Of a DNA stretch of 29,989 nt, positions 1-7,461 are shown in pieces. The DNA is from Candidatus Nomurabacteria bacterium RIFCSPLOWO2_01_FULL_41_12 (GTDB lineage Bacteria > Patescibacteriota > Minisyncoccia > Phycocordibacterales > UBA9973): NCBI GenBank assembly GCA_001787035.1, contig MFUY01000015.1, positions 1 to 29,989 on the forward strand, given 5' to 3'. Made by a program: the position numbers and the translations under genes. The notes beneath the pieces are model-generated. The model was given only the letters and a program-made list of their open reading frames with translations, had not been told where the DNA came from and searched no databases. Numbering within the stretch: position 1 is the stretch's first letter; each line of letters begins with the position of its first letter.

Positions 1-1404
1 ATCTGGATTTCCGAATCACAGGAACGTATGACGCTCTCTGTGCCCCCTAAAAAATGGAAAAGATTTTATAACCTGATGCAAAGTCGCGGAGTAGAAGCGA
101 CGGTAATAGGAAAATTCACTGACTCTGGAAAGTGTGTTGTTCATTACAAGGGAAATAAAGTCATGGATATGGATATGGAATTTCTGCATAATGGCTTGCC
201 AAAAACTCACCTAGAAACAACGCCTTATCTTTTCACTTACCCTGAACCCCTCGGCCGTAGCCCTACGGGCGAGGCAAAAATACCCAAAGAATTTTCCCAC
301 ACAAAAATTCTGGAAGATTTATTAGCAAGTCTTAACCTTGGAAGTTTTGCTTTTATCTCACAACAATACGACCATGAGGTGCAGGCCTCTTCTGTGCTGA
401 AACCTCTCTCTGGTGCTGGGCGCATAAATACCGATGCACAAGTTTTTCGCCCTGTTTTAGACTCAAATAGGGGAGTTGTTTTAGCATCCGCCCTTTATCC
501 CTCATATGGAGATATTAGCACTTATCACATGGCCGCCTGCGCTATTGATACGGCTATCAGAAACTCCATCGCCTGCGGCGGCACCATGACCCACCTAGCA
601 TTACTGGATAATTTCTGTTGGTGCTCTTCTTATGACAAAACACGCTTGGCACAGCTTGTAGAAGCCGTAAAAGCCTGCTATGACTACGCTGTTGGCTATG
701 GTACGCCGTTTATCTCCGGCAAAGACAGTATGTTTAATGATTTTAAGGGCTATGATATCCAAGGTAATCCTGTGGCTATCTCTATTCCGCCGACTCTCCT
801 CATCTCCACGATAGGCGTAATACCTGATTTTTATAAAGCTGTTTCGCCTGAGTTTAAAAATACTGGAGATGTGATTTATTTATTAGGAGAAACTAATGAT
901 GAAATGGGCGGAGGAGAATACTTCAAAATGTTGGGCTCAATTGGAAATAACCCCGCACCAGAGCAAGCTCGGTACGGAGCAAGTGTTCCGAAAGTTAATA
1001 TAGAAAAAAACCTAAAAATTTATAAAGCCCTAGAGAAAGTTATTCAAAAAGAGCTCCTAGCTTCTTCAATTTCTGTAACTTCGGGAGGCTTGGGGATTGC
1101 GCTTGCCAAAGCCTCCCTCGGCGGGATGCTCGGATGTAAAGTTTCTATGGAAAACTTGTCCGGAAATGCAACATCCATAGATGCCAAACTTTTCTCTGAA
1201 AGCCAAGGCAGAATTTTAGTATCTGTTTCACCCAAAAATGTTAAGGTATTTGAAAGAACAATAAAAAATATTTCTTACGCTAAACTAGGGAAAGTAGAAA
1301 AAAATGGTAAAATCATAATTATAGAGGGTAAAAACAAAATAATAAATACAAATGTCAAAAAGTTGCACACCATTTATCATAATTTTTCAAACAAGATGAA
1401 GTAA
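1..1404 (+). CDS. purL: phosphoribosylformylglycinamidine synthase, C-terminal part (5' end outside window)
   Basis: FGAM synthase converts FGAR, ATP and ammonia from PurQ to FGAM in the cytoplasm. The frame is open from base 1 and reads ISESQERMTLSV before the first ATG at 28, a typical internal PurL stretch, so the gene starts upstream and the ATG is not the start. Visible family motifs are TVIGKFTDSGK, DMDMEFLHNG, the YDHEVQ segment, SGKDSMFNDF (ATP/Mg-binding region, about residue 235 after the internal Met) and the SGGLGIALAKASLGG glycine-rich stretch. No glutaminase domain follows; that activity is supplied by purQ at 6682. The peptide LGRSPTGEA, encoded by a palindrome at 249-274, looks like an insertion. 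Identification is secure; the total length is unknown. Confidence 0.95.
   Translation: MWISESQERMTLSVPPKKWKRFYNLMQSRGVEATVIGKFTDSGKCVVHYKGNKVMDMDMEFLHNGLPKTHLETTPYLFTYPEPLGRSPTGEAKIPKEFSHTKILEDLLASLNLGSFAFISQQYDHEVQASSVLKPLSGAGRINTDAQVFRPVLDSNRGVVLASALYPSYGDISTYHMAACAIDTAIRNSIACGGTMTHLALLDNFCWCSSYDKTRLAQLVEAVKACYDYAVGYGTPFISGKDSMFNDFKGYDIQGNPVAISIPPTLLISTIGVIPDFYKAVSPEFKNTGDVIYLLGETNDEMGGGEYFKMLGSIGNNPAPEQARYGASVPKVNIEKNLKIYKALEKVIQKELLASSISVTSGGLGIALAKASLGGMLGCKVSMENLSGNATSIDAKLFSESQGRILVSVSPKNVKVFERTIKNISYAKLGKVEKNGKIIIIEGKNKIINTNVKKLHTIYHNFSNKMK
249..274. repeat. 26-nt palindrome inside purL, encoding LGRSPTGEA
   Basis: Arms CCTCGGCCGTAG and CTACGGGCGAGG pair around two bases with one G-G mismatch. 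The sequence is nearly the same as a palindrome in purD at 10766-10794, is read in the same frame, and gives almost the same peptide. A protein-coding palindromic insertion is inferred. Confidence 0.7.
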
Positions 1405-1410
1405 GAAGTA

Positions 1411-1436
1411 TTCTATAATTCTATAGAATTGTAGAA
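1411..1436. repeat. 26-nt near-perfect palindrome between purL and the first Cys-rich gene
   Basis: This inverted repeat has no loop, and its centre is ATTCTATAGAAT. The arms match throughout except for one pair that would be G-U in RNA. It lies 7 nt after the purL stop and 10 nt before the next ATG. Its 3' arm contains TAGAAT, a possible -10 box. Similar TTCTA/TAGAA palindromes lie at 4853-4882 and 9444-9467. There is no T-run, so it is not a classical terminator. Confidence 0.7.
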
Positions 1437-1446
1437 TAGATAAATT

Positions 1447-3138
1447 ATGGAAAGCGAAACAAAAAATTGCCAAAACTGTAAAAAAGATTTCGTCATCGAT
1501 CCGGATGATTTTGGGTTTTATGAAATGATAAAGGTTCCACCGCCTGTGTGGTGTCCACAATGTCGCTTACTTCGACGCATGAATTGGATTTCCTACAGAA
1601 TACTGTACAAAAGAAAATGCGACTTTACTGGAGAAAATATCATTACTTTTTACCATCCAGATGTGCCTTGCAAGGTTTATAAACAAGATATTTGGTGGAG
1701 CGATAAATGGGATCCAAAGAGCTATGGACGCGATTATGATTTTTCTAAGCCCTTTTTTGAACAATACAAAGAATTGCTGGAGGAAGTACCGAGAGCCGCA
1801 CTGCACACGGAGTATACAACGCTCACCAACAGCGAATACTGTAATGCGGTAAGCTTCCTTAAAAATGGCTACTTGTGCTTCCGCCATATTACTGGTGAAG
1901 ATAATGCTTACACAAATTTTGTCCTACGTATCACCAATTGCCTTGATGTAGCATTTTCATTTGATTCGGATATGTGCTATGACACAGTTGATGTTCGTCA
2001 TTGTTTTCAAACCTTTTTCTCCCAAGATTGCGAGAATAGCCAGAATGTTTACTTTTCTCTTGATCTGACAAATTGCAGTAATTGTTTCGGGTGCGTTAAT
2101 TTAAGAAACAAGAATAATTGCATTTTTAACGAGCAATTTACTAAAGAGGAGTATGAGAAAAAATTAAAAGAATTTGATTTGAGGTCTAGGGTAAACCTAG
2201 AAAAATTCAAACGGCAGGCGCACGAATTTTCCTTGAAATATCCGCGCCGAGCACTAAAGGGGAAAAATAATGTAAATATTTCGGGCGAATACATATACAA
2301 TTCTAGAAATGCCCGCAAGGTCTACTACGTTTCAGATTCGGAAAATGTAAAATACTCGCATCTTTTTGTTAAAGGAGGGGTAAAAAATAGTTATGATTTC
2401 ACTTATTTTGGCTCAAATTCAGAATTAATGTACGAAGATAGCTGGTGTGGACATCTGGCCAACAATGTTCGCTTTGCCGTGTGGAATTATCGTGGCCACA
2501 ATACGGAATATACTTTCGCCTGCCACGGTTGCGAATATGTTTTCGGTTGTGTCGGCTTGAATAAAGCATCCTATTGTATTTTCAACAAGCAATATTCTAA
2601 AGAGGAATATTTCCCTTTGGTTGAGAAAATAAAAAAGCAAATGGATGATATGCCTTTCATTGACAAAAGGGGACTATCGCATAAATATGGTGGGCAAATT
2701 CCGGTTGACCTTTGCCCTTGGGCATACAATGAATCCACCGCTTATGAATTTTTCCCACTTACTAAGGAGGAAGCTCTCGCTAAAGGCTTCACTTGGCGCG
2801 ACCCTGACCAGCGGGAATATCTTGATGCCACTATGACAATACCCGACCATATTAAAGATGTCACCGATGATATTCTGAAAGCTATTTTAAAGTGCGAAGC
2901 CTGTGGAAAAAATTATCAAATTATCCCTAAAGAATTGGTATTTTTGCGCCGTTTTAATTTTCCAATTCCAAACCATTGTCCGCTTTGTCGGGATAGAGCC
3001 CGCATTAAACAATTAAACCCGATGCAAACTTATGACCGCAAATGTGATAAGTGCGATATCGCTATTGAGACTTCCTATGCCCCTGACCGACCAGAAATAG
3101 TGTATTGCGAAAGTTGTTATAAACAAGAGGTGTATTAG
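1447..3138 (+). CDS. Cys-rich double zinc-ribbon protein, tandem copy 1 (function unknown)
   Basis: This protein of 563 aa has about 30 Cys and no signal peptide or membrane segment, so it is probably cytoplasmic. The N-terminal ribbon has C8, C11, C36 and C39, plus C58, and resembles 'probable zinc-ribbon' domains. The C-terminal ribbon has C483, C486, C511, C514 and C533 with identical spacing, then C536, C554 and C557. The middle (about 125-225) repeats short units ending in NC or DC, suggestive of a beta-solenoid. The module FGCV-L-x-K-CIFN-Q-KEEY occurs twice, at about 213-236 and 366-388. A PxAYNES-EFFPLTKEEAL segment follows, and the tail is RPEIVYCESCYKQEVY. The gene sits inside the purine operon and has two paralogs directly downstream. 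I recall similar uncharacterised proteins in CPR genomes; no function can be assigned. Confidence 0.9.
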   Translation: MESETKNCQNCKKDFVIDPDDFGFYEMIKVPPPVWCPQCRLLRRMNWISYRILYKRKCDFTGENIITFYHPDVPCKVYKQDIWWSDKWDPKSYGRDYDFSKPFFEQYKELLEEVPRAALHTEYTTLTNSEYCNAVSFLKNGYLCFRHITGEDNAYTNFVLRITNCLDVAFSFDSDMCYDTVDVRHCFQTFFSQDCENSQNVYFSLDLTNCSNCFGCVNLRNKNNCIFNEQFTKEEYEKKLKEFDLRSRVNLEKFKRQAHEFSLKYPRRALKGKNNVNISGEYIYNSRNARKVYYVSDSENVKYSHLFVKGGVKNSYDFTYFGSNSELMYEDSWCGHLANNVRFAVWNYRGHNTEYTFACHGCEYVFGCVGLNKASYCIFNKQYSKEEYFPLVEKIKKQMDDMPFIDKRGLSHKYGGQIPVDLCPWAYNESTAYEFFPLTKEEALAKGFTWRDPDQREYLDATMTIPDHIKDVTDDILKAILKCEACGKNYQIIPKELVFLRRFNFPIPNHCPLCRDRARIKQLNPMQTYDRKCDKCDIAIETSYAPDRPEIVYCESCYKQEVY

Positions 3139-3139
3139 A

Positions 3140-3176
3140 TACTTTAGTGCACTAAAGTACTTTAGTTGAGTAAAGT
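3140..3176. repeat. interleaved palindromes between Cys-rich copies 1 and 2
   Basis: A perfect 20-nt palindrome centred on AGTGCACT (3140-3159) overlaps a perfect 16-nt palindrome ACTAAAGTACTTTAGT (3151-3166). The arm ACTTTA at 3159 can also pair with TAAAGT at 3171-3176. The stretch fills most of the 42-nt gap between stop and ATG. Alternative pairings could form mutually exclusive hairpins. The sequence type differs from the TTCTATAGAA palindromes at the other two junctions. Confidence 0.7.
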
Positions 3177-3180
3177 AAAA

Positions 3181-4851
3181 ATGGAAAATAAAACAGAAAC
3201 AAAAATATGCCAAAACTGTAAAAAGGACTTCGTCATTGAGCCGGATGATTTCGGGTTTTATGAGAAGATGAAAGTGCCGGTGCCGGAGAAATGTCCCGAG
3301 TGCAGACAGCAACTCCGTACGCTCTTTCGTAATTTCAAAACTCTCTACAAAAGGCCATCGAGCATGTCGGGAAAAATGATCGTCTCGGTTTACAACCCAG
3401 ATGTGCCTTTTCCAGTTTATGATATTTCTGAGTGGTGGAGTGATGGTTGGGATCCTATGGAATATGGAGTGGATATAGATTGGAACCGGCCTTTTTTTGA
3501 CCGACTCGGTGAATTATTTAACAAAGTTCCGCGAGTTTCGATAATGAATTCCCAGACTGAGAACTGCGAATACTCTAACCAGATCAATCAAAGCAAAAAC
3601 TGTTATCTGGTTTTTGGGGGCCTGGACGATGAGGATTGCGATTATGGGCATATTATCTGGAATTGCCGGGATTCCGTGGATAATCTTTATTTATTCAAAT
3701 CCGAGTCTTGCTATGAATGCCTCGATTGTTTAAAGTCTACTAAACTTTTTTATTCAGAGGAATGCGAAGCCTGCATAGAAAGCGTTGGTCTTTTTGACTG
3801 CCGGAATTGCCTAAATTGCATAGGCTGCGTTGGGCAAGTCGGTAAGTCATATTGCATTTTTAATAAACAGGTAAGTAAAGAAGAATATAAGAAATTTTTA
3901 CAAGACCACCCTTTAAGCGACCCAGCTGCCATTCAATATATTTTAAAAGAAAGGGATTCATTGCGCCATAATCTTCCTCAGCGCTCTTTTTTTGGCTCGC
4001 ATAACAATAATGTTTCGGGAAATCATATATACAACGCCCACAACGTCCATTATTCTTTTGATGTAAAAAGCGGAGAAAATTCTAAGTTCTGCTTTACGGT
4101 AAGACAGGCTATGGATTCCTATGACGCATCATTCACTGGCGAAGCGACAGAGTGCTATCAAATCTTAACTATGCTTGGCAATACCAGCAGGACAATCGGG
4201 TCTCAGCAGATAGTGGATTCTCATGACGTTTTTTACTCTGACCATTGTTATAACTGCAATGATGTTTTCGGCTGCTACGGCCTGCGAAAAAAATCATACT
4301 GCATATTAAATAAACAGTATACGAAGGAAGAATATAATACGCTTTTCCCGAAATTAGTCGAACATATGAAAAAAAACAAGGAATGGGGAGAATTTTTCGC
4401 AAAGGAAATAAGCCCGTTCGGTTATAACGAAGCAATAGTGAACGAATACATGCCGCTTACCCAAGGGGAAGCCCTACGTCAAGGCTTCAAATGGAGAGAC
4501 GATATACCCGGCACAAAGGGACTGGGAACGATAAAATATTCCGATTTACCGCGAAATCCGCAAGATTATAGCGATGATTTACTGAATGAAGTTCTGACCT
4601 GCGCGAGCTGCGAAAAAAATTACAGATTGATTAATCGCGAGATTAATTTTTACAAAAGAAACAAACTAGCGCTCCCTTCCAAATGCTTTAATTGCCGACA
4701 TGAGAACAGGATGAAGAAGAGAAATCCTAGAACGCTCTGGGATTCCACTTGTGCAAAGTGCGGTATAAATATAAAAACTTCTTACAAACCGGAAGACCAG
4801 AAAATTTATCAGCTATACTGCGAGAAATGTTACCAGCAGGAAGTGTATTAA
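3181..4851 (+). CDS. Cys-rich double zinc-ribbon protein, tandem copy 2 (function unknown)
   Basis: A paralog of the gene at 1447, 556 aa from the ATG at 3181. An upstream in-frame TTG at 3166 is rejected because ATG gives MENKTETKICQNC, matching the N-termini of the paralogs. The N-terminal ribbon uses C10, C13, C38 and C41; the fifth ribbon Cys seen in copy 1 is Ser here. It has about 32 Cys. The first half is especially Cys-dense (SCYECLDC, ECEAC, DCRNCLNCIGC). The module GKSYCIFNKQVSKEEY recurs later as KKSYCILNKQYTKEEY. The C-terminal ribbon TCASC...KCFNC keeps the same 25-residue offset between Cys pairs, followed by TCAKC and the tail YCEKCYQQEVY. Both ends look intact, so the protein is probably functional. 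Role unknown. Confidence 0.88.
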   Translation: MENKTETKICQNCKKDFVIEPDDFGFYEKMKVPVPEKCPECRQQLRTLFRNFKTLYKRPSSMSGKMIVSVYNPDVPFPVYDISEWWSDGWDPMEYGVDIDWNRPFFDRLGELFNKVPRVSIMNSQTENCEYSNQINQSKNCYLVFGGLDDEDCDYGHIIWNCRDSVDNLYLFKSESCYECLDCLKSTKLFYSEECEACIESVGLFDCRNCLNCIGCVGQVGKSYCIFNKQVSKEEYKKFLQDHPLSDPAAIQYILKERDSLRHNLPQRSFFGSHNNNVSGNHIYNAHNVHYSFDVKSGENSKFCFTVRQAMDSYDASFTGEATECYQILTMLGNTSRTIGSQQIVDSHDVFYSDHCYNCNDVFGCYGLRKKSYCILNKQYTKEEYNTLFPKLVEHMKKNKEWGEFFAKEISPFGYNEAIVNEYMPLTQGEALRQGFKWRDDIPGTKGLGTIKYSDLPRNPQDYSDDLLNEVLTCASCEKNYRLINREINFYKRNKLALPSKCFNCRHENRMKKRNPRTLWDSTCAKCGINIKTSYKPEDQKIYQLYCEKCYQQEVY

Positions 4852-4852
4852 T

Positions 4853-4882
4853 CATTCTAACATTCTATAGAACATTGGAATG
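4853..4882. repeat. 30-nt imperfect palindrome containing the start codon of Cys-rich copy 3
   Basis: The perfect core TTCTATAGAA is flanked by outer arms CATTCTAA and TTGGAATG (one T-G wobble), with two mismatched positions between. The last three bases are the ATG of the next gene, so a hairpin in RNA would bury the start codon. TATAGA inside it lies 8 nt before ATG and could act as a -10 box instead. Confidence 0.65.
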
Positions 4883-6679
4883 AAAAATCAAAGCGAAAAA
4901 AGAACACGTTCGACAGGTTCAGTATCTTCGATATGCCAAAATTGTAAAAAGGATTTTACTATCGAAAGCGAAGATTTCAATTTTTATGAAAGAGTCGAAG
5001 TACCACCCCCAACCTTTTGCCCGGAATGTCGCATCGTTCGCAGGATGAGTTTCTTAAATGACCGTAATTTCCATAAAAGAAAATGCGGCAAAACAGGCGA
5101 AATGTGTGTATCTTTATTTCCTCAAGATTTCAAAACTCCTGTATATTCACCGAAGGCTTGGTGGGCGGATGATTGGGACGCCACGGAATACGGCCAAGAA
5201 TATGATTTCTCTAAACCGTTCTTCAAGCAGTTTAAAGAATTAATGGATAGGGTTCCCCAGTTTGCTATGCAAAGTCAATATACGACTCTGATAAATAGTG
5301 AGTACACTATGATGGGTACCTACAACCGCAATTGTTTTATGGTTACAAATACAGAGTATTCTACAGAGTGTGTATATACCACTTTTACTTCGTATGGTAA
5401 TAATTGTTTAGATGTTTATATGTGCCATAATTCCGAGCTCTGCTATCAATGTATCAATGTGCGCAGGTGTAGCCGAGTTGTTTTTTCCATGGATTGTGAA
5501 GATTGTTTTGACATCGCTTTTTCTAAAAATCTTCGAGGGTGCAATAGTTGTTTTGGTTGTTTTAATCTGCACAAAAAATCTTATTGCTTCTTTAACGAAC
5601 AATTATCCAAAGAGGAATATAAAAATAAACTGAAAGAATGTGATACCGGCTCCGAGAGGGTTGTAAAAGAATTACTTGATAGGTTCGAAAAAGAGAGCTT
5701 GAAATATCCAAGGAAATTTATGGAAGGAATAAAAAACGTAAATGTTTCCGGTAATTATTTATACGAATCCAAGAACGCTTTTGGATGTTTTGAATCTACT
5801 GGCCTAGAAGATTGTAAATATTGTCAGTTTTGTTTCTTAAAACCAACACGTGATTCGTACGACATGACCCAATGGGGCGGAAATGCCAGGTTTGTCTATG
5901 ATTGCATGGGGGCGGGAGACAACGAGACAATGGTTAAATTTTCTATTGACTGCTGGGCGCAGGGTTCTAATATAGAATATTCTTACCATATTGTTTCGCC
6001 TAATGATGATTTGTTCGGCTGTATTGGACTTAAACACAAACGTTATTGTATTCTAAACAAACAATATACTAAAGAAGAATACGAGAAATTAATTCCTAAA
6101 ATTAAAAAGCATATGAATGCTATGCCCTATATTGACAAGAAGGGAAGGGTGTATAAATATGGAGAATTTTTCCCAAGCGAATTGTCATTTTTCGGATATA
6201 ATGAAACATTAGCCTATAGTTATTTCCCGTTGTCCAAAGAAGAAGCAAAAGAGAAGGGTTTTAATTGGACAGAAATAAAAATAAATAAATATGAAACAAC
6301 AAAAAAATCGTCAGAGCTTCCTGATAATATTAAAGATGTGACTGATTCTATCCTAGATAAAATCATTGAGGATGAAGTAAATCAAAGACCTTATAAAATA
6401 GTACCGCAAGAGCTTTCTATTCTCAGACGATTAAATGTTCCATTGCCGCGGAAACATCATAACTATAGGCACTACGACAGAGTTTCAATGAGAAATCCGA
6501 TGAAGCTCTGGCATCGTAGATGTATGTGCAACCCGACTTCGCAAAGCTTCAACGGGCGCGGTAAGACAAATCATTTTCATGGAAAAGAGAAATGTGTAGT
6601 AGAATTTAAAACAACTTACGCACCGGACCGACCAGAAATTATTTACTGCGAAAAATGTTATCAGCAAGAAATATATTAA
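4880..6679 (+). CDS. Cys-rich zinc-ribbon protein, tandem copy 3 with degenerate C-terminal ribbon
   Basis: The third tandem paralog, 599 aa. The N-terminal ribbon is intact (ICQNCKKDF ... PPPTFCPECR) but is preceded by an extra segment RTRSTGSVS absent from copies 1 and 2. The middle keeps FGCFNLHKKSYCFFNEQ and FGCIGLKHKRYCILNKQ, each followed by KEEY. The C-terminal ribbon has lost its four core Cys: the positions equivalent to C483, C486, C511 and C514 of copy 1 read D, N, H and Y, although the surrounding pattern (YKIVPQELSILRRLNVPLP) is preserved. A His/Gly-rich insertion of about 15 residues (NGRGKTNHFHGKE) sits between the last Cys motifs, and the tail RPEIIYCEKCYQQEIY remains. The gene is divergent rather than broken: no stop or frameshift is seen. 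Function unknown. Confidence 0.88.
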   Translation: MKNQSEKRTRSTGSVSSICQNCKKDFTIESEDFNFYERVEVPPPTFCPECRIVRRMSFLNDRNFHKRKCGKTGEMCVSLFPQDFKTPVYSPKAWWADDWDATEYGQEYDFSKPFFKQFKELMDRVPQFAMQSQYTTLINSEYTMMGTYNRNCFMVTNTEYSTECVYTTFTSYGNNCLDVYMCHNSELCYQCINVRRCSRVVFSMDCEDCFDIAFSKNLRGCNSCFGCFNLHKKSYCFFNEQLSKEEYKNKLKECDTGSERVVKELLDRFEKESLKYPRKFMEGIKNVNVSGNYLYESKNAFGCFESTGLEDCKYCQFCFLKPTRDSYDMTQWGGNARFVYDCMGAGDNETMVKFSIDCWAQGSNIEYSYHIVSPNDDLFGCIGLKHKRYCILNKQYTKEEYEKLIPKIKKHMNAMPYIDKKGRVYKYGEFFPSELSFFGYNETLAYSYFPLSKEEAKEKGFNWTEIKINKYETTKKSSELPDNIKDVTDSILDKIIEDEVNQRPYKIVPQELSILRRLNVPLPRKHHNYRHYDRVSMRNPMKLWHRRCMCNPTSQSFNGRGKTNHFHGKEKCVVEFKTTYAPDRPEIIYCEKCYQQEIY

Positions 6680-6681
6680 AC

Positions 6682-7461
6682 ATGAAAAACAAACCAAAAA
6701 TAATAATAATGTCCGGATACGGACTTAATTGCGAAGAAGAAACAAAATTTGCTTTTGAGTGGGCGGGAGGAAAAGCAGATATTGTGCACATCAATGACTT
6801 AATAAAAAAACCGAAAATGCTCTCGGAATATCAAATCCTGGCTTTCCCGGGAGGATTTTCTTATGGTGACGATACCGGCAGCGGCAAAGCTTATGCCAAT
6901 AAGTTTAAGAATCACTTAGCTAAAGAACTTAAAGCATTTTTGTCGCGTGACACTCTCGTCATAGGCATTTGTAATGGATTTCAAATCATTACTAACTTAG
7001 GAATCCTGCCCGGTGCATTGACCTATAATAAAAAGGGCAAATACATAGACCGCTGGGTAGACTTGGAGGTTGTCGGACAAAGTCCATGGCTCAAGGGAAT
7101 TAAAAAAATATCACTTCCGATAGCGCACGGGGAAGGAAAGTATGTAATAAATAAAAAAGAATATGAAAATTTAAAGAAGAACAGACAAATCGCTTTTACT
7201 TATGCAAAAGGAGAAATTTGTAAATTCCAAAATCTTGAGAAAAATCCAAATGGTTCAGAACATGACATTGCTGGAGTTTTAGCTTATAATGGGCGCGTAC
7301 TAGGATTGATGCCTCATCCGGAAAGAGGGATGTTCGCTCACCAAAATCCTATGTGGCCCCAAAGGAAAGCAAGCTTCCTACGGGGCAAGTATAAAAATAA
7401 AAAAATAGAAAAATCAGGTGAAGGATTACAAATTTTTAAAAACGCAATTAAATACTTATGA
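6682..7461 (+). CDS. purQ: phosphoribosylformylglycinamidine synthase, glutaminase subunit
   Basis: A class I glutamine amidotransferase of 259 aa that passes ammonia to PurL. KIIIMSGYGLNCEEE is the first strand and loop, AFPGGFSYGDD the oxyanion region, GICNGFQ holds the nucleophile (C97), and LMPHPERGM supplies the catalytic His and Glu. An in-frame ATG at 6655 would add nine residues and overlap the preceding gene by 25 nt; ATG 6682, two bases after that stop, puts the first strand at the N-terminus as usual in the family. Its stop overlaps the purF start in ATGA. At about 259 aa it is slightly longer than typical PurQ. It is separated from its partner purL by three Cys-rich genes. Confidence 0.95.
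   Translation: MKNKPKIIIMSGYGLNCEEETKFAFEWAGGKADIVHINDLIKKPKMLSEYQILAFPGGFSYGDDTGSGKAYANKFKNHLAKELKAFLSRDTLVIGICNGFQIITNLGILPGALTYNKKGKYIDRWVDLEVVGQSPWLKGIKKISLPIAHGEGKYVINKKEYENLKKNRQIAFTYAKGEICKFQNLEKNPNGSEHDIAGVLAYNGRVLGLMPHPERGMFAHQNPMWPQRKASFLRGKYKNKKIEKSGEGLQIFKNAIKYL

Noticed and set aside
1078..1130. Inverted repeat GGGAGGCTT/AAGCCTCCC in purL as a further coding palindrome
   Set aside because: The encoded SGGLGIALAKASLGG is a conserved PurL motif, so the pairing is a by-product of codon use.
3166..3180. TTG start extending Cys-rich copy 2 by five residues
   Set aside because: The ATG at 3181 aligns with the paralog N-termini, and the extension lies in the palindromic spacer.
1447..6679. 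CRISPR or transposon explanation for the tandem Cys-rich genes
   Set aside because: No direct-repeat array, no transposase, no terminal inverted repeats flanking the trio and no target duplication seen.
6655..6681. ATG adding nine residues to PurQ
   Set aside because: It overlaps the preceding gene; ATG 6682 gives the standard PurQ N-terminus.
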